Assembly (NCBI RefSeq): GCF_050379415.1
Contig: NZ_JBNRLS010000004.1
Location: forward strand, 1-64,000
DNA: 64,000 nucleotides
Reading direction: 5' to 3'
Source of the DNA: Marinobacter sp050379415
Lineage (GTDB): Bacteria; Pseudomonadota; Gammaproteobacteria; Pseudomonadales; Oleiphilaceae
Under the pieces are notes generated by a model, which saw only the letters and a program-made list of their open reading frames with translations, was not told the DNA's origin and did not search any database. Of the stretch, positions 34,774 to 43,498 are shown one piece after another. The translations under genes were made by a program, and so were the position numbers. How positions within the stretch are numbered: position 1 is the stretch's first letter; every line of letters begins with the position of its first letter.

Positions 34774-34943
34774 CCGACACATTGTCTCTGAGACTAGCAC
34801 AGGGTGCCCGGATTGCCGGCCTTGAAAATCCCGTCACAGAAAGCCATGAAACAGTTGGCCGGCAATGCCATAATCAGGAACTTATTGCGCTTTCCGGCGT
34901 CATTTCATGTCACAGTCAACAAGGTTCCCTGAAAACCACATCT

Positions 34944-35243
34944 ATGCAAAAAGACAACCCGAACACTGAACGCTACATCGCCATCGCCCGGGCATGCCTG
35001 AAGGCCATCAATGATACCGCCGCCAACTCCGGCTCCCGGGAGGAAAAAATCCAGGCAGTGTACGAAGCAATCGACCAGGCCTTCCAGGCCGAATTCTCCG
35101 AGTACCGCCAGTCAGTCGCCATCATGGCCACCGTGCTTGAGCGGATTGCGTCGGGCCAGCTGGACAGTGAGAAAGCGGCCGATCTGGCTCGTAAAACCCT
35201 GGACCAGCAGCCAGAGGCAACCCGCAACGCCCTTATGCACTGA
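34944..35243 (+). CDS. Small protein of unknown function
   Basis: The 99-residue product (from the ATG at 34944) is helical, charged, and lacks signal peptide or membrane segments. The reading MQKDNPNTERYIAIARACLK opens a likely helical bundle, with RQSVAIMATVLERIASGQL in the middle. I do not recognise the family. It precedes the M16 protease gene by 31 bp in the same direction, so the two are probably co-transcribed. The longer open frame back to 34782 is less likely. Confidence 0.6.
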   Translation: MQKDNPNTERYIAIARACLKAINDTAANSGSREEKIQAVYEAIDQAFQAEFSEYRQSVAIMATVLERIASGQLDSEKAADLARKTLDQQPEATRNALMH

Positions 35244-35274
35244 ATCCACCGAACCCACAGACCGCAGAGGCCCT

Positions 35275-38112
35275 ATGACCCACGGAAAGCCGATCCGCCC
35301 ATACCTTCGAGTGTTGTCCTGCCTGGCGTTACTCCTGTTCAGCAGCCTGGCATTGGCCGCGGGAGACATCCGCAAGAGCCCGAACGACGACAACCAGTAC
35401 CGGTACCTGGAGCTGGATAACGGCCTCAGGGCGATCCTGGTTTCCGACCCGGAAGCGGACAAAGCGGCCGCATCGCTGAACGTCGCCGTGGGTAGCGGAG
35501 ATGACCCGAAGGGGCGCGAGGGCCTCTCCCACTTCCTCGAACACATGCTGTTCCTGGGCACCGAGAAGTACCCGGAACCCGGCGAATACCAGCAGTTCAT
35601 CAAGAGCCATGGCGGCAGTCACAATGCTTTCACCGCTTTCCAGGACACCAACTACTTCTTCGATGTGCAGGCTCAGTTCCTGGAACCCGCCCTGGACCGA
35701 TTCGCCCAGCAGTTCTCCGCTCCGCTGTTCACCCCGGAACTGGTGGACCGCGAACGCAATGCCGTGCACTCGGAATTCAGCGCCAAGCAGAAAGATGATG
35801 GCCGACGTTTTTACTCCGTGAAAAAAGCCGTGGCCAATCCGGATCATGCTTTCAGTCAGTTTGCCGTGGGCAACCTGAGCACCCTGGAAAATACCGAACA
35901 GAACCCGCTGCGCCCGGATCTGGTCGAGTTCTGGGAAGATCATTACTCCGCCGACCTTATGACGCTCTCGGTTTATGGGCCCCAGTCCCTGGACGAGCTT
36001 GAATCCATGGTTCGTCCGAAGTTCGGTGCCATCGAAAACCGGAGTCTTGAGCAGAAAGCGCACCCGGAACCGATGTTCCGGAGCGACGACCTGCCAGCCA
36101 AGGTCACCGCGGATGCCATCAAGGATGTCCGTAGCCTTACCCTCAGCTTCCCGATTCCGTCCCAGCAGGACAACTACCGGACCAAGCCGGCGAGCTATAT
36201 TGCCAACCTGCTGGGCCATGAAGGCCCCGGCAGCCTGTTCGACGTGCTCAAGCGCGCAGGACTGGCCGACAGTCTGTCCGCCGGGCTGGGCATGGACACC
36301 GGCGACAACGCGACGCTGGAAATCAGCATGGCACTGACGCCCGAGGGCCTCGAACGCCAGGACGAGATCCTGCCGCTGGTGTTCGACTACATCGAGCGGA
36401 TTCGCCAGTCCGGTATCGGCGAAGACCGCTTCCGCGAAATGCAGCAGCTGGCCACCATCGATTTCCGCTTCCGGGAGCAGGGGGAGCCACTGCATGAGGC
36501 CATGCGCCTGGCCGGCCAGCTCCAGCACTATCCCGCCGACGACATCCTGAGTGCCCCCTGGCTGATGGAACGGTATGCGCCTGAGCAGTACCGCGACATT
36601 CTGGACCGGCTGGCTCCGGACAACCTGATGGTTTTCGTACTGGCTCCGGAGCCGCAACTTGAAGAGCCCAACACCACCCAGTGGTACGACGCCGCCTGGC
36701 AGATGACCGAACTGACGCCTTCGGAAATCACCACCGGCGCGCCGGAACAGCTGGCAGCCCAACTGGCACTGCCTCAGCCCAACCCCTTTGTTCCGGAGAA
36801 CCTTGGACTGGTTTCCGGCGACACCATGGCGCACCCGGTGCAACTGGGCAGCCAGGAGGGGATGGAAATCTGGTTTGCCCGGGATACGCGGTTCGGTACG
36901 CCCAAGGCCAACGTCTTCGTGAGCCTGCGCACGCCAGCCGCCCGGGCCAGTGCCCGCAGCGCGGTACTGACCAAGGTCCTGGTGGATGCGGTCAATAGCA
37001 ACCTGAACGCCTCCTCCTACGCCGCCAGCCTTGCGGGCCTGGATTACAGCGTCTACTCCCACCTGCGGGGCATCACCATCCGCGTGGGCGGCTACAACGA
37101 CAAACTCCACACCCTGCTCAACCGGATTCTGCTTCAGGTGGGTGATCCGCTGCTGACCGAACAACGGTTCCGGATTGCCCGTCAGAACCTGATCGACAAC
37201 CTGCAGAACCAGGCCAAAAACCGCCCGGTCGAACAGACCTCCGAGTTTGTCCAGACCGCGCTGATCGAACGCGCCTGGAGCACCGATGAGAAACTGGCCG
37301 CTGCCCGGGAAATCACCCTGGACGAGCTGCGGTCCTTTGCCCGGAACCTGCTGAGTGAGGTTGATCCGGTCATGCTGGCCCACGGCAATGTCACCGAATC
37401 CTACGCCCTGAACCTGGCCAGGCAGGTGGAGGCCATTGTGCTGGATGACAGCCGGCTGGCCGAAGTCCCCCGTAGCCAGGTGCGCCAACTGCCCGAGGAA
37501 GAGACCGAGGTTTCCCTGGCCGTGGATCACCCGGATACCGGCTATACCCTCTATATGCAGGGGGATAACACCAGCTTCGCGGAGCGGGCCCGCTATCGCT
37601 TGCTGGGACAGATCATCAGCAGCCCGTTTTATGAGGAAATCCGCACCAACCGTCAGCTGGGGTACATCGTGTATGCCACCCCGTTCGAAATGCTTGAAAC
37701 GCCGGCGTTGGGATTTGTGGTGCAATCGCCCTCGGCAACGCAAACCGAGATTGATCGTGCGGTACGGGAGTTTTCGGAAGGCTTTGAGAGTGTACTGTCC
37801 GGCATGACCGAAGAACGCCTGACTCAGGAGAAACAGGCCGTGATCAGCAAGCTGCTGGAACAGGATCGGCAATTGGGGGATATTTCCGGCCGCTACTGGC
37901 GGGAAATCGACCGGGGCATGGAAACCTTCAACTCGAGGGAGCAGCTTGCCGAGGCGGTGAAGAACGTCACCAGGCAGGACCTGCTGGATACCTTCCGCAA
38001 GTCTGTGCTGGAAAGAGACCAGGCACTGCGGGTGGTCACCGGTGGCAATGGTCTGGAGGCCGATCGGGCCCTGGGCACACTCACCGAATTGCCGCCGGTG
38101 CCGGCGAGCTGA
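35275..38112 (+). CDS. M16 family zinc metallopeptidase (pitrilysin/insulinase-like)
   Basis: A 945-residue periplasmic protease. It has a signal peptide (SCLALLLFSSLALAAGD), the inverted zinc motif HFLEH (H86, E89, H90) with the third ligand E167 exactly 77 residues after H90 as in pitrilysin, and the four-domain length of the insulysin/protease III group. Such enzymes degrade oligopeptides and small proteins inside a closed chamber. The C-terminal half retains the typical R/Y motif region. The start at 35275 has AGAGG upstream; the open frame back to 35011 overlaps the small gene in another frame and is not translated. Confidence 0.9.
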   Translation: MTHGKPIRPYLRVLSCLALLLFSSLALAAGDIRKSPNDDNQYRYLELDNGLRAILVSDPEADKAAASLNVAVGSGDDPKGREGLSHFLEHMLFLGTEKYPEPGEYQQFIKSHGGSHNAFTAFQDTNYFFDVQAQFLEPALDRFAQQFSAPLFTPELVDRERNAVHSEFSAKQKDDGRRFYSVKKAVANPDHAFSQFAVGNLSTLENTEQNPLRPDLVEFWEDHYSADLMTLSVYGPQSLDELESMVRPKFGAIENRSLEQKAHPEPMFRSDDLPAKVTADAIKDVRSLTLSFPIPSQQDNYRTKPASYIANLLGHEGPGSLFDVLKRAGLADSLSAGLGMDTGDNATLEISMALTPEGLERQDEILPLVFDYIERIRQSGIGEDRFREMQQLATIDFRFREQGEPLHEAMRLAGQLQHYPADDILSAPWLMERYAPEQYRDILDRLAPDNLMVFVLAPEPQLEEPNTTQWYDAAWQMTELTPSEITTGAPEQLAAQLALPQPNPFVPENLGLVSGDTMAHPVQLGSQEGMEIWFARDTRFGTPKANVFVSLRTPAARASARSAVLTKVLVDAVNSNLNASSYAASLAGLDYSVYSHLRGITIRVGGYNDKLHTLLNRILLQVGDPLLTEQRFRIARQNLIDNLQNQAKNRPVEQTSEFVQTALIERAWSTDEKLAAAREITLDELRSFARNLLSEVDPVMLAHGNVTESYALNLARQVEAIVLDDSRLAEVPRSQVRQLPEEETEVSLAVDHPDTGYTLYMQGDNTSFAERARYRLLGQIISSPFYEEIRTNRQLGYIVYATPFEMLETPALGFVVQSPSATQTEIDRAVREFSEGFESVLSGMTEERLTQEKQAVISKLLEQDRQLGDISGRYWREIDRGMETFNSREQLAEAVKNVTRQDLLDTFRKSVLERDQALRVVTGGNGLEADRALGTLTELPPVPAS

Positions 38113-38117
38113 CCGAC

Positions 38118-38759
38118 TCAGCGACTACCCAGAAAACGGGCCCAGTCCCCGGGCTCGTCCACATCCCAGCGGGGCTCCAGCAGAAAGTAGCTGAGCCCCG
38201 CTTTTTCGAGTCGTTCGCAAGTCTGCTTCAGCACTTGTGGAGTTCCCCACTCAATATCATCCAGCATGCCCTCCACAACCTGGGAAGCGCCGATCAGAAC
38301 GTATCCACCATCATCCGAGGGACCCAGCACCACATCATGATCCGCCAGGCACGCCACGGCATGCCGGGCATAATCCGGATCCACGGAAGGGCAATCGCTG
38401 CCAACCACCAGGGCCCGGTCGTACTCTTGTAAGGATTGGCCCAATGCCGCCTCCATTCGTTCACCGAGGCTGCTGCCCTGCTGCACCATCTGAATGAGGC
38501 CTGCGCCTTCGACCTCTTCGAGAATGGGCAAGGCCTCGTCGGTTGGTTCGTCCACCTCCCGATCCCACCAGAACTCGACCGGATAACCGGTGGCGCACAG
38601 GTTATCGAGCACCATCAGGGTCAGACGGATGTGGGCCTCGAGCGCGCCGACAGGGCCTAACTCCGGCATCAGCCGGGTCTTGACCTTGCCTGCTTCGGGC
38701 CACTTGGCAAACTGGAGAAAAACAGCGGAGGGGGGATTACTCAGAGGCATTTCGGACAT
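38118..38759 (-). CDS. TIGR04282-type glycosyltransferase (DUF2064)
   Basis: A 213-residue GT-A-fold protein with the hallmark FAKWPEAGKVKTRLMPELG near the N terminus, VVGSDCPSVDPDY in the middle and LGPSDDGGYVLIG. Members occur with TIGR04283 proteins and are annotated as arsenosugar-type or unknown glycosyltransferases. The ATG at 38759 is chosen (38750 is an alternative); it overlaps the 3' end of the upstream TIGR04283 gene by 23 bp. It is convergent with the M16 protease gene, 5 bp from its stop. Confidence 0.82.
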   Translation of the reverse strand: MSEMPLSNPPSAVFLQFAKWPEAGKVKTRLMPELGPVGALEAHIRLTLMVLDNLCATGYPVEFWWDREVDEPTDEALPILEEVEGAGLIQMVQQGSSLGERMEAALGQSLQEYDRALVVGSDCPSVDPDYARHAVACLADHDVVLGPSDDGGYVLIGASQVVEGMLDDIEWGTPQVLKQTCERLEKAGLSYFLLEPRWDVDEPGDWARFLGSR

Positions 38760-39450
38760 CCGATCGATAGGCCTTCGCCAGAGATTCCGGCGATTCACCA
38801 CGCCAGTAACGCCAACGCAATCGCCACATCAGCAGAATAGTACGCCAGGGACCGTTCTGTTCCCAGCGCCGGCTGTCGGTGACCACCGGATCGGTAATAC
38901 ACCAGGGGCGGGACACCAGACGCAACCGACCAGAAATTTCCACATCTTCCATCAATGGAATTTCACGGAACCCGCCGAGGGCCTCGAACACATCCCGGCG
39001 CACAAACATGCCTTGGTCGCCGGTACAGATGCCGGTCAGGCGGGACCGACAGTTCATAAACCAGGCGATAATCCGGAAGATCGGGCGGTGGGCACTCAGG
39101 GCCACATCGAAACGCCCCCAGCCGAAACGGGTCCGGGAGAACTGTTCAAGTTCAGCAAGAGCCGACTCGGGCAGCCGGGTGTCAGCATGGAGGAACAGCA
39201 ACACATTGCCCGCGGCCACGGCAGCCCCGGCATTCATCTGCACCGCCCTGCCCTTGCCGGATACCACCACCCGGTCACACCACGGCCGGGCAAGTTCAGC
39301 CGTCCTGTCCGGGCTGCCGCCATCCACCACGATCACCTCATGGCCAGACCCGCGCAGCGGCTGAAGCGCTTGCAGGGTTTCAACGATGGCGCCGGCCTCT
39401 TTCCACACCGGAACAATCACGCTTAACGACAACGGCTCGGACACCATCAC
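38737..39450 (-). CDS. TIGR04283-type family 2 glycosyltransferase
   Basis: A 237-residue GT2 protein. The nucleotide-sugar site reads SVIVPVWKEAGAIVETL and EVIVVDGGSPDRT; the metal motif is LLFLHADTRLP; the acceptor region has EDVEISGRL. This subgroup is found with TIGR04282 enzymes, often near organoarsenical genes, but none of those is in view here. The two genes overlap and are almost certainly co-expressed. The ATGs at 39450 and 39447 are both usable starts. Confidence 0.85.
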   Translation of the reverse strand: MMVSEPLSLSVIVPVWKEAGAIVETLQALQPLRGSGHEVIVVDGGSPDRTAELARPWCDRVVVSGKGRAVQMNAGAAVAAGNVLLFLHADTRLPESALAELEQFSRTRFGWGRFDVALSAHRPIFRIIAWFMNCRSRLTGICTGDQGMFVRRDVFEALGGFREIPLMEDVEISGRLRLVSRPWCITDPVVTDSRRWEQNGPWRTILLMWRLRWRYWRGESPESLAKAYRSDVRNASE

Positions 39451-39531
39451 ACTCCCGAAAAACCAGTCAGCACACCAACACCTTGAGCCACAAGCTTTCC
39501 CCCGCTATCATACCGGCCTTCTCGCAGATTT

Positions 39532-39608
39532 GCCCCCGTAGCTCATCTGGATAGAGCGATCCCCTCCTAAGGGATAGGTAGCAGGTTCGAGTCCTGCCGG
39601 GGGTACCA
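39532..39608 (+). tRNA. tRNA-Arg (anticodon CCU)
   Basis: A complete cloverleaf of 77 nt with encoded CCA. The acceptor arm GCCCCCG (39532-39538) pairs with CGGGGGT (39598-39604), with one G-U pair at the end; the D arm is GCTC/GAGC; the anticodon arm ATCCC/GGGAT encloses CTCCTAA with anticodon CCT at 39566-39568; the T arm is GCAGG/CCTGC around TTCGAGT. It reads AGG codons. Confidence 0.93.
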
Positions 39609-39702
39609 CCCAGATTGACCATTTTTAATCCCTGCTCCCCTGCGGGCATGCTATTCTCAGACCCCGAATTGATCCACCAGCCGGACCAGCAATCTGACGC
39701 TC

Positions 39703-40077
39703 ATGATTACGGCTATTCACCGTAAAAAACTGTTTCCGCTTCTTGTCATGCTGGTGGCACTGGCCGGGATGACCCTTTCGGTCGTCGGTGAAGCCTCATC
39801 CCATGGCATCGCTGAACTGACTGAGACGTCGGCAACGGACTTAGGCGATCACCCGCACAGTCACGATCATCACAGCCATGACGCCGACGAAAAACCAGAC
39901 CTTCCCTTGCATCACGATTCTGGCAACCACACCCACGATTCCGTTGATCAATTGACCATCCGTCTTGTCTCCAGCCATGTGCTCGCCTTCCGGCAGCCTG
40001 TTCCGTTCGCCGGAGACTCTCCCCGCAGTTTTCGTTATCGACTCGACCGCCCGCCCAAAGCACCGCTCACCGTTTGA
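39703..40077 (+). CDS. Histidine-rich secreted or membrane-anchored protein
   Basis: The 124-residue product has an N-terminal hydrophobic segment (LFPLLVMLVALAGMTLSVV, residues 10-28) that is a signal peptide or anchor, then a central His/Asp-rich stretch (DHPHSHDHHSHDADEKPD at about 49-66, HHDSGNHTHD after it) of the kind used to bind Zn, Ni, Co or Cu in the periplasm. I do not recognise a named family. It is 48 bp upstream of a HupE/UreJ-like membrane gene, supporting a metal role. Confidence 0.7.
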   Translation: MITAIHRKKLFPLLVMLVALAGMTLSVVGEASSHGIAELTETSATDLGDHPHSHDHHSHDADEKPDLPLHHDSGNHTHDSVDQLTIRLVSSHVLAFRQPVPFAGDSPRSFRYRLDRPPKAPLTV

Positions 40078-40125
40078 GTCTCGCTGCCACTGCAGCCCAA
40101 TAACACGAAAACTGACGGAGTCATT

Positions 40126-40860
40126 ATGTTGTCAACTTTGCTTGACGGCCGCTGGCGTGCGCAAAACCTCGCCGGCGGAAATCGCCTCATCTGGATATTC
40201 CTGACCCTCGGACTGCTCGGAATGAGCACCGAGGTGCTGGCCCATGCTGTCGCCCAGGGCGACAAGGGGTACATCCAGGAAATCACCGGCGTGAACCTCA
40301 TTGCTTTTATCTATCTCGGGGCCAAACACATGGTCACCGGCTATGACCACCTGCTGTTCCTGCTGGGGGTCATCTTTTTCCTATACCGCATGCAGCACAT
40401 CGCTATCTACGTGAGTCTGTTTGCGCTGGGGCATTCCACCACGATGTTGCTGGGCGTGTACTTCAATGTCGGCATCAACAGCTACCTCATTGATGCCATT
40501 ATCGGCCTATCGATTGTGTATAAGGCCTTGGACAATATCGGAGCCTACCAGCGCTGGTTCGGCTTCCAGCCCAACACCAAGGCTGCCACCCTCATTTTCG
40601 GGTTCTTCCACGGCTTTGGCCTGTCCACAAAGATCATCGAGTACGACATCTCGCCGGATGGACTGATCCCGAACCTGCTCGCCTTCAATGTGGGGGTGGA
40701 AATCGGGCAACTCATTGCCCTGACCATGATCCTGATTGCCATCAGCTTCTGGCGCAAAACAGATGGCTTTTTCCGCCACGCCTACACCGCCAATGTCGCC
40801 ATGATGAGCGCAGGCTTCCTGCTCTTTGGCTATCAGCTCACCGGTTACTTTGTCGCCTGA
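40126..40860 (+). CDS. HupE/UreJ family membrane protein
   Basis: The 244-residue product has an N-terminal hydrophobic segment ending LAHA, then about six more transmembrane helices. The family signature GAKHMVTGYDHLLFLLGVIFF is present, with further conserved H residues in ALGHSTTM and GFFHGFGLS. HupE/UreJ proteins are small secondary transporters of nickel, cobalt or other transition metals; no hydrogenase or urease genes are nearby, so the metal is open. It lies between the His-rich protein and the anchor protein gene. Confidence 0.85.
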   Translation: MLSTLLDGRWRAQNLAGGNRLIWIFLTLGLLGMSTEVLAHAVAQGDKGYIQEITGVNLIAFIYLGAKHMVTGYDHLLFLLGVIFFLYRMQHIAIYVSLFALGHSTTMLLGVYFNVGINSYLIDAIIGLSIVYKALDNIGAYQRWFGFQPNTKAATLIFGFFHGFGLSTKIIEYDISPDGLIPNLLAFNVGVEIGQLIALTMILIAISFWRKTDGFFRHAYTANVAMMSAGFLLFGYQLTGYFVA

Positions 40861-40875
40861 TTCTGGAGATTTGTT

Positions 40876-41571
40876 ATGTACAACACTGATATACCAAACC
40901 GTGAAGAATTACCCAGCACCGCCAAACTGATTCGCTCAACCATCATCGCAGCCATTGTGGCGCTGGTTCTGCTGGTTACCGTCGTAATGCCCGCAGAATA
41001 CGCGCTGGACCCAACCGGCGCGGGCCGCCTTCTGGGCCTGACTGAAATGGGCGAGATCAAGGAACAGCTCGCCGAGGAAGCCGCCGCGGACGAGGCTGCC
41101 CAGATGGTTGCCGTGCAATCCTCGGCTAATCAGAAGGCTCCGGAAGCAGCCCAACCTATCGCCGCCGAACCGGCTCAGGAAACGGCCTCGGCTTCCGCAC
41201 CTGAAGCTGAGCCCGCCCCGGAAGAAGCAGCATCAGAGCCTGCACCTGCGGAACCTCAGTGGCAGGATGAAGTGCGCGTGGTTCTGACCCCTGGCGAAGG
41301 GACCGAGTTCAAACTCACCATGGAAGAAGGCGCTGTAGCCCGGTTCTACTGGGTGTCTGAGGGTGGCCCCATTAATTACGACACCCACGGTAATGGCAGT
41401 GGTCAGTCCATCTCCTATGAGAAGGGACGAGGTGTTCCGGAAGACGAAGGCAAGCTGGTGGCTGCATTTACCGGCGATCACGGCTGGTTCTTCCGCAATC
41501 GGAATGACAACGAGATCACGCTGGTGCTTCGTACCGGTGGTGATTACGGCAAGCTGAAAAAGGTGCTCTAA
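40876..41571 (+). CDS. Membrane-anchored protein with Ala/Glu/Pro-rich linker
   Basis: A 231-residue protein with one transmembrane helix (about residues 22-41), a low-complexity Ala/Glu/Pro linker (about 60-130) and a compact C-terminal domain (about 135-231) beginning with QWQDEVRVVLTPGEGTEFKL. It resembles proteins annotated only as transmembrane anchor protein, which occur next to HupE/UreJ genes. The function is unknown; a periplasmic domain tethered to the inner membrane is the likely layout. It follows hupE by 15 bp. Confidence 0.72.
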   Translation: MYNTDIPNREELPSTAKLIRSTIIAAIVALVLLVTVVMPAEYALDPTGAGRLLGLTEMGEIKEQLAEEAAADEAAQMVAVQSSANQKAPEAAQPIAAEPAQETASASAPEAEPAPEEAASEPAPAEPQWQDEVRVVLTPGEGTEFKLTMEEGAVARFYWVSEGGPINYDTHGNGSGQSISYEKGRGVPEDEGKLVAAFTGDHGWFFRNRNDNEITLVLRTGGDYGKLKKVL

Positions 41572-41590
41572 TCCAGCCGAGAAACTGATG

Positions 41591-41614
41591 AGGGCTGGCG
41601 CTACTGCCAGCCCT
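41591..41614. terminator. Stem-loop between convergent genes
   Basis: AGGGCTGGC and GCCAGCCCT form a perfect 9-bp stem with a 6-base loop, between the anchor-protein gene and the YdhR-like gene, overlapping the latter's stop by a base or two. No T-run follows. Confidence 0.45.
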
Positions 41615-41915
41615 ACACCGGCCCGTTATCAATCGCCGACAACGCCTCGTTCACCCGGAAAACCTTGCCATTCACCTCCGGGATCCCGAACCCCTTCAGC
41701 CGCTCGGTATGCTTTTTCAGGTAGGCACGGGCACTGGCCTCGTCTTCGAACAGATAGATGCCGCCGGCCTCTTGGGTTTCCGGATTCTCGGTCCAGACTT
41801 TCCAGATAAACCCCGGCTCCTGCGCAATGGACTCGGCAAGGTCTCTCATGGCACTGGCCATTTCCTCGCCAAAGGGTCCGGTAAAGGGGAAATCAACCTG
41901 TAAAAGGGTTTTCAT
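41613..41915 (-). CDS. YdhR-like monooxygenase
   Basis: A 100-residue dimeric alpha/beta-barrel-type protein. Features seen are the short N-terminal strand MKTLLQVDFPFTGPFG and the WKVWTENPETQEAGGIYLFEDEAS region. This matches the YdhR (putative monooxygenase) family, which resembles quinol or polyketide monooxygenases; no cofactor or substrate is established. A CAGGAGAT-like site precedes the ATG. It is transcribed alone. Confidence 0.85.
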   Translation of the reverse strand: MKTLLQVDFPFTGPFGEEMASAMRDLAESIAQEPGFIWKVWTENPETQEAGGIYLFEDEASARAYLKKHTERLKGFGIPEVNGKVFRVNEALSAIDNGPV

Positions 41916-42033
41916 AGCAATCTCCTGTTTTCATTCAGTGCAGGACGACAAATCGTCGCAGCCCTGCCCTGGCTCAAGTTGTGGGCTAAACTCATGTTAT
42001 ATACTTATGCCACATCAACAGGGAGGATACTCA

Positions 42034-42612
42034 ATGGCCAAACAAATTTTTACGGCGGCTGCGCTGTTATCGATGCTTTCCGTGCCCGCCCTCGCGGAAA
42101 CACCGGCGCAACCCACAGATGAGCTGGTTACCGAGGCCCGCGCGAAAGTGAAAGCCTTTGGCGGCTCACTCAAAAAGGCCCTCCAGGCAGCCATCAAGGA
42201 GGGCGGACTTACTAACGGTATCGGTGTCTGCAACACCGTGGCGCCTGAAATTGCTGCCAGTAACAGCAGCGAGGAATGGACCATCAGCCGGACCAGCCTG
42301 AAGGTCCGTAATCCGGATAACGCTCCGACCGACTGGCAAGAGATGCAGCTGCTGGCAATGGACAAGCAGCCGGTGAAGAACGGCAAGCCGGTGGAAGTGT
42401 GGCAGGTGTCCGAGGCGTCCGGACAACCGGCGTTCCGGTACATGAGTGCCATTCCGACCCAAAAGCTTTGCCTGGGCTGTCATGGCAAAAACATTGATCC
42501 GGACGTAAAAGCCAAGCTGGCCGAGCTGTATCCGAATGACCAGGCCACCGGCTTTTCCGAGGGTGATCTCAGGGGTGCCTTTGTGGTGACCTACCAGCCA
42601 ACCACGAAGTAA
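42034..42612 (+). CDS. Periplasmic Tll0287-like (DUF3365) heme protein
   Basis: The 192-residue product has a signal peptide (IFTAAALLSMLSVPALAETP), then a DUF3365/Tll0287-like domain, and a single c-type heme site C146-L-G-C149-H150 close to the C terminus. Such domains occur alone or as sensor parts of signalling proteins and may sense redox or gases. The start at 42034 follows GGGAGG. A hairpin (42622-42646) separates it from the convergent esterase gene. Confidence 0.83.
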   Translation: MAKQIFTAAALLSMLSVPALAETPAQPTDELVTEARAKVKAFGGSLKKALQAAIKEGGLTNGIGVCNTVAPEIAASNSSEEWTISRTSLKVRNPDNAPTDWQEMQLLAMDKQPVKNGKPVEVWQVSEASGQPAFRYMSAIPTQKLCLGCHGKNIDPDVKAKLAELYPNDQATGFSEGDLRGAFVVTYQPTTK

Positions 42613-42621
42613 GGCCAAGGC

Positions 42622-42646
42622 GCGGGCTGCCGGTTGGCAGCCTCGC
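42622..42646. terminator. Stem-loop between convergent genes
   Basis: GGCTGCC and GGCAGCC form a perfect 7-bp stem with loop GGTT, extended by GCG/CGC on either side of one unpaired base. It lies between the heme-protein gene and the esterase gene; no T-run is seen. Confidence 0.45.
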
Positions 42647-42648
42647 CC

Positions 42649-43311
42649 TTAGCTGCCGAGGCAACGACTGAAGAACCGATCCAGATCCCGGACCTCCTCC
42701 AGGCACAGGCTGTGTTCCATCGGGTAACGATGATACTCGGGTTCGAAGCCCAGTTCTTCAAGCATGCCCCGGGCCGCATCGCCCAAGGATTCCGGGACTA
42801 CCGGGTCATAGCTGCCGTGACCGACAAACACCGGGATATGGCGATTGGCTTCCGCCAGCCGGATACTGTCGGCGGTGGCAAAGTAAGTGGAAAGCACAAA
42901 CAGCCCACCCAGTTTTTCGGGATAACTCAGCGCCAGCTCATAGGCCACCGCGCCCCCCTGGGAGAAACCGCCAATCAGGATGTTCTCACTGGGAATGCCC
43001 TTTTCCAGTTCCTGTTCAATCAGTTGGGCAACCGCATCTGCAGAGGCCTTGAGCTGGGGCGCGTCCACTTTCCTGTCGATATCCATAGCGAGAATGTCGT
43101 ACCAGGCGGGCATCACCATGCCACCATTTATCGTCACCGGCAGCTCCGGCGCGTGGGGGAAAATGAACCGGACAGCCTGCTCCCTGGCAAATGCGAGTTC
43201 CGGTACCACCGGCTCGAAATCGTGGCCACTGGCGCCCAGGCCGTGAAGCCAGATGACAACCACACGGGGATCTTCGCCGGTTTCGATTTGCAGGGTCTGC
43301 AATGCTTTCAT
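42649..43311 (-). CDS. Carboxylesterase / phospholipase family alpha/beta hydrolase
   Basis: A 220-residue serine hydrolase of the acyl-protein-thioesterase-like carboxylesterase group. Visible are VVIWLHGLGASGHDF (oxyanion region), the nucleophile elbow GGFSQGG, an acidic residue in GSYDPVVP and the catalytic His in PMEHSLC. The ATG at 43311 has GGAGAG just upstream; the longer frame to 43344 lacks a site. Substrate is not known. Confidence 0.88.
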   Translation of the reverse strand: MKALQTLQIETGEDPRVVVIWLHGLGASGHDFEPVVPELAFAREQAVRFIFPHAPELPVTINGGMVMPAWYDILAMDIDRKVDAPQLKASADAVAQLIEQELEKGIPSENILIGGFSQGGAVAYELALSYPEKLGGLFVLSTYFATADSIRLAEANRHIPVFVGHGSYDPVVPESLGDAARGMLEELGFEPEYHRYPMEHSLCLEEVRDLDRFFSRCLGS

Positions 43312-43498
43312 GTTCTCTCCATCGGGTGAATATTTTGATACCACTCAGGGTAACCGAGGGCTCAGTCTACACGGAAAGTATCCAGCATGGGCGGCCAGGC
43401 CAACTCTCCATTGGGCCTTTGGCTAACCATCCTTTCAGACTGAAAAATCAGCTATAGTATGTCACTTATTGCAACAGTTCTTCCCGGCACGGCTATCG

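Larger units (their letters stand above)
34562..34943. other. Gene-free region upstream of the acyl-CoA reductase
   Basis: No convincing protein-coding frame fills this 382-bp AT-rich gap. It holds the divergent promoters, two related repeats (34688-34701 and 34721-34734) and a plus-strand hairpin with a T-run (34745-34773). An in-frame ATG at 34782 would extend the next gene but has no ribosome site or family support that I can see. Confidence 0.6.

Noticed and set aside
35329..37872. 847-codon antisense open frame across the M16 protease gene
   Set aside because: The sense strand encodes a protease with an intact zinc motif; the antisense product is low-complexity and unlike any family.
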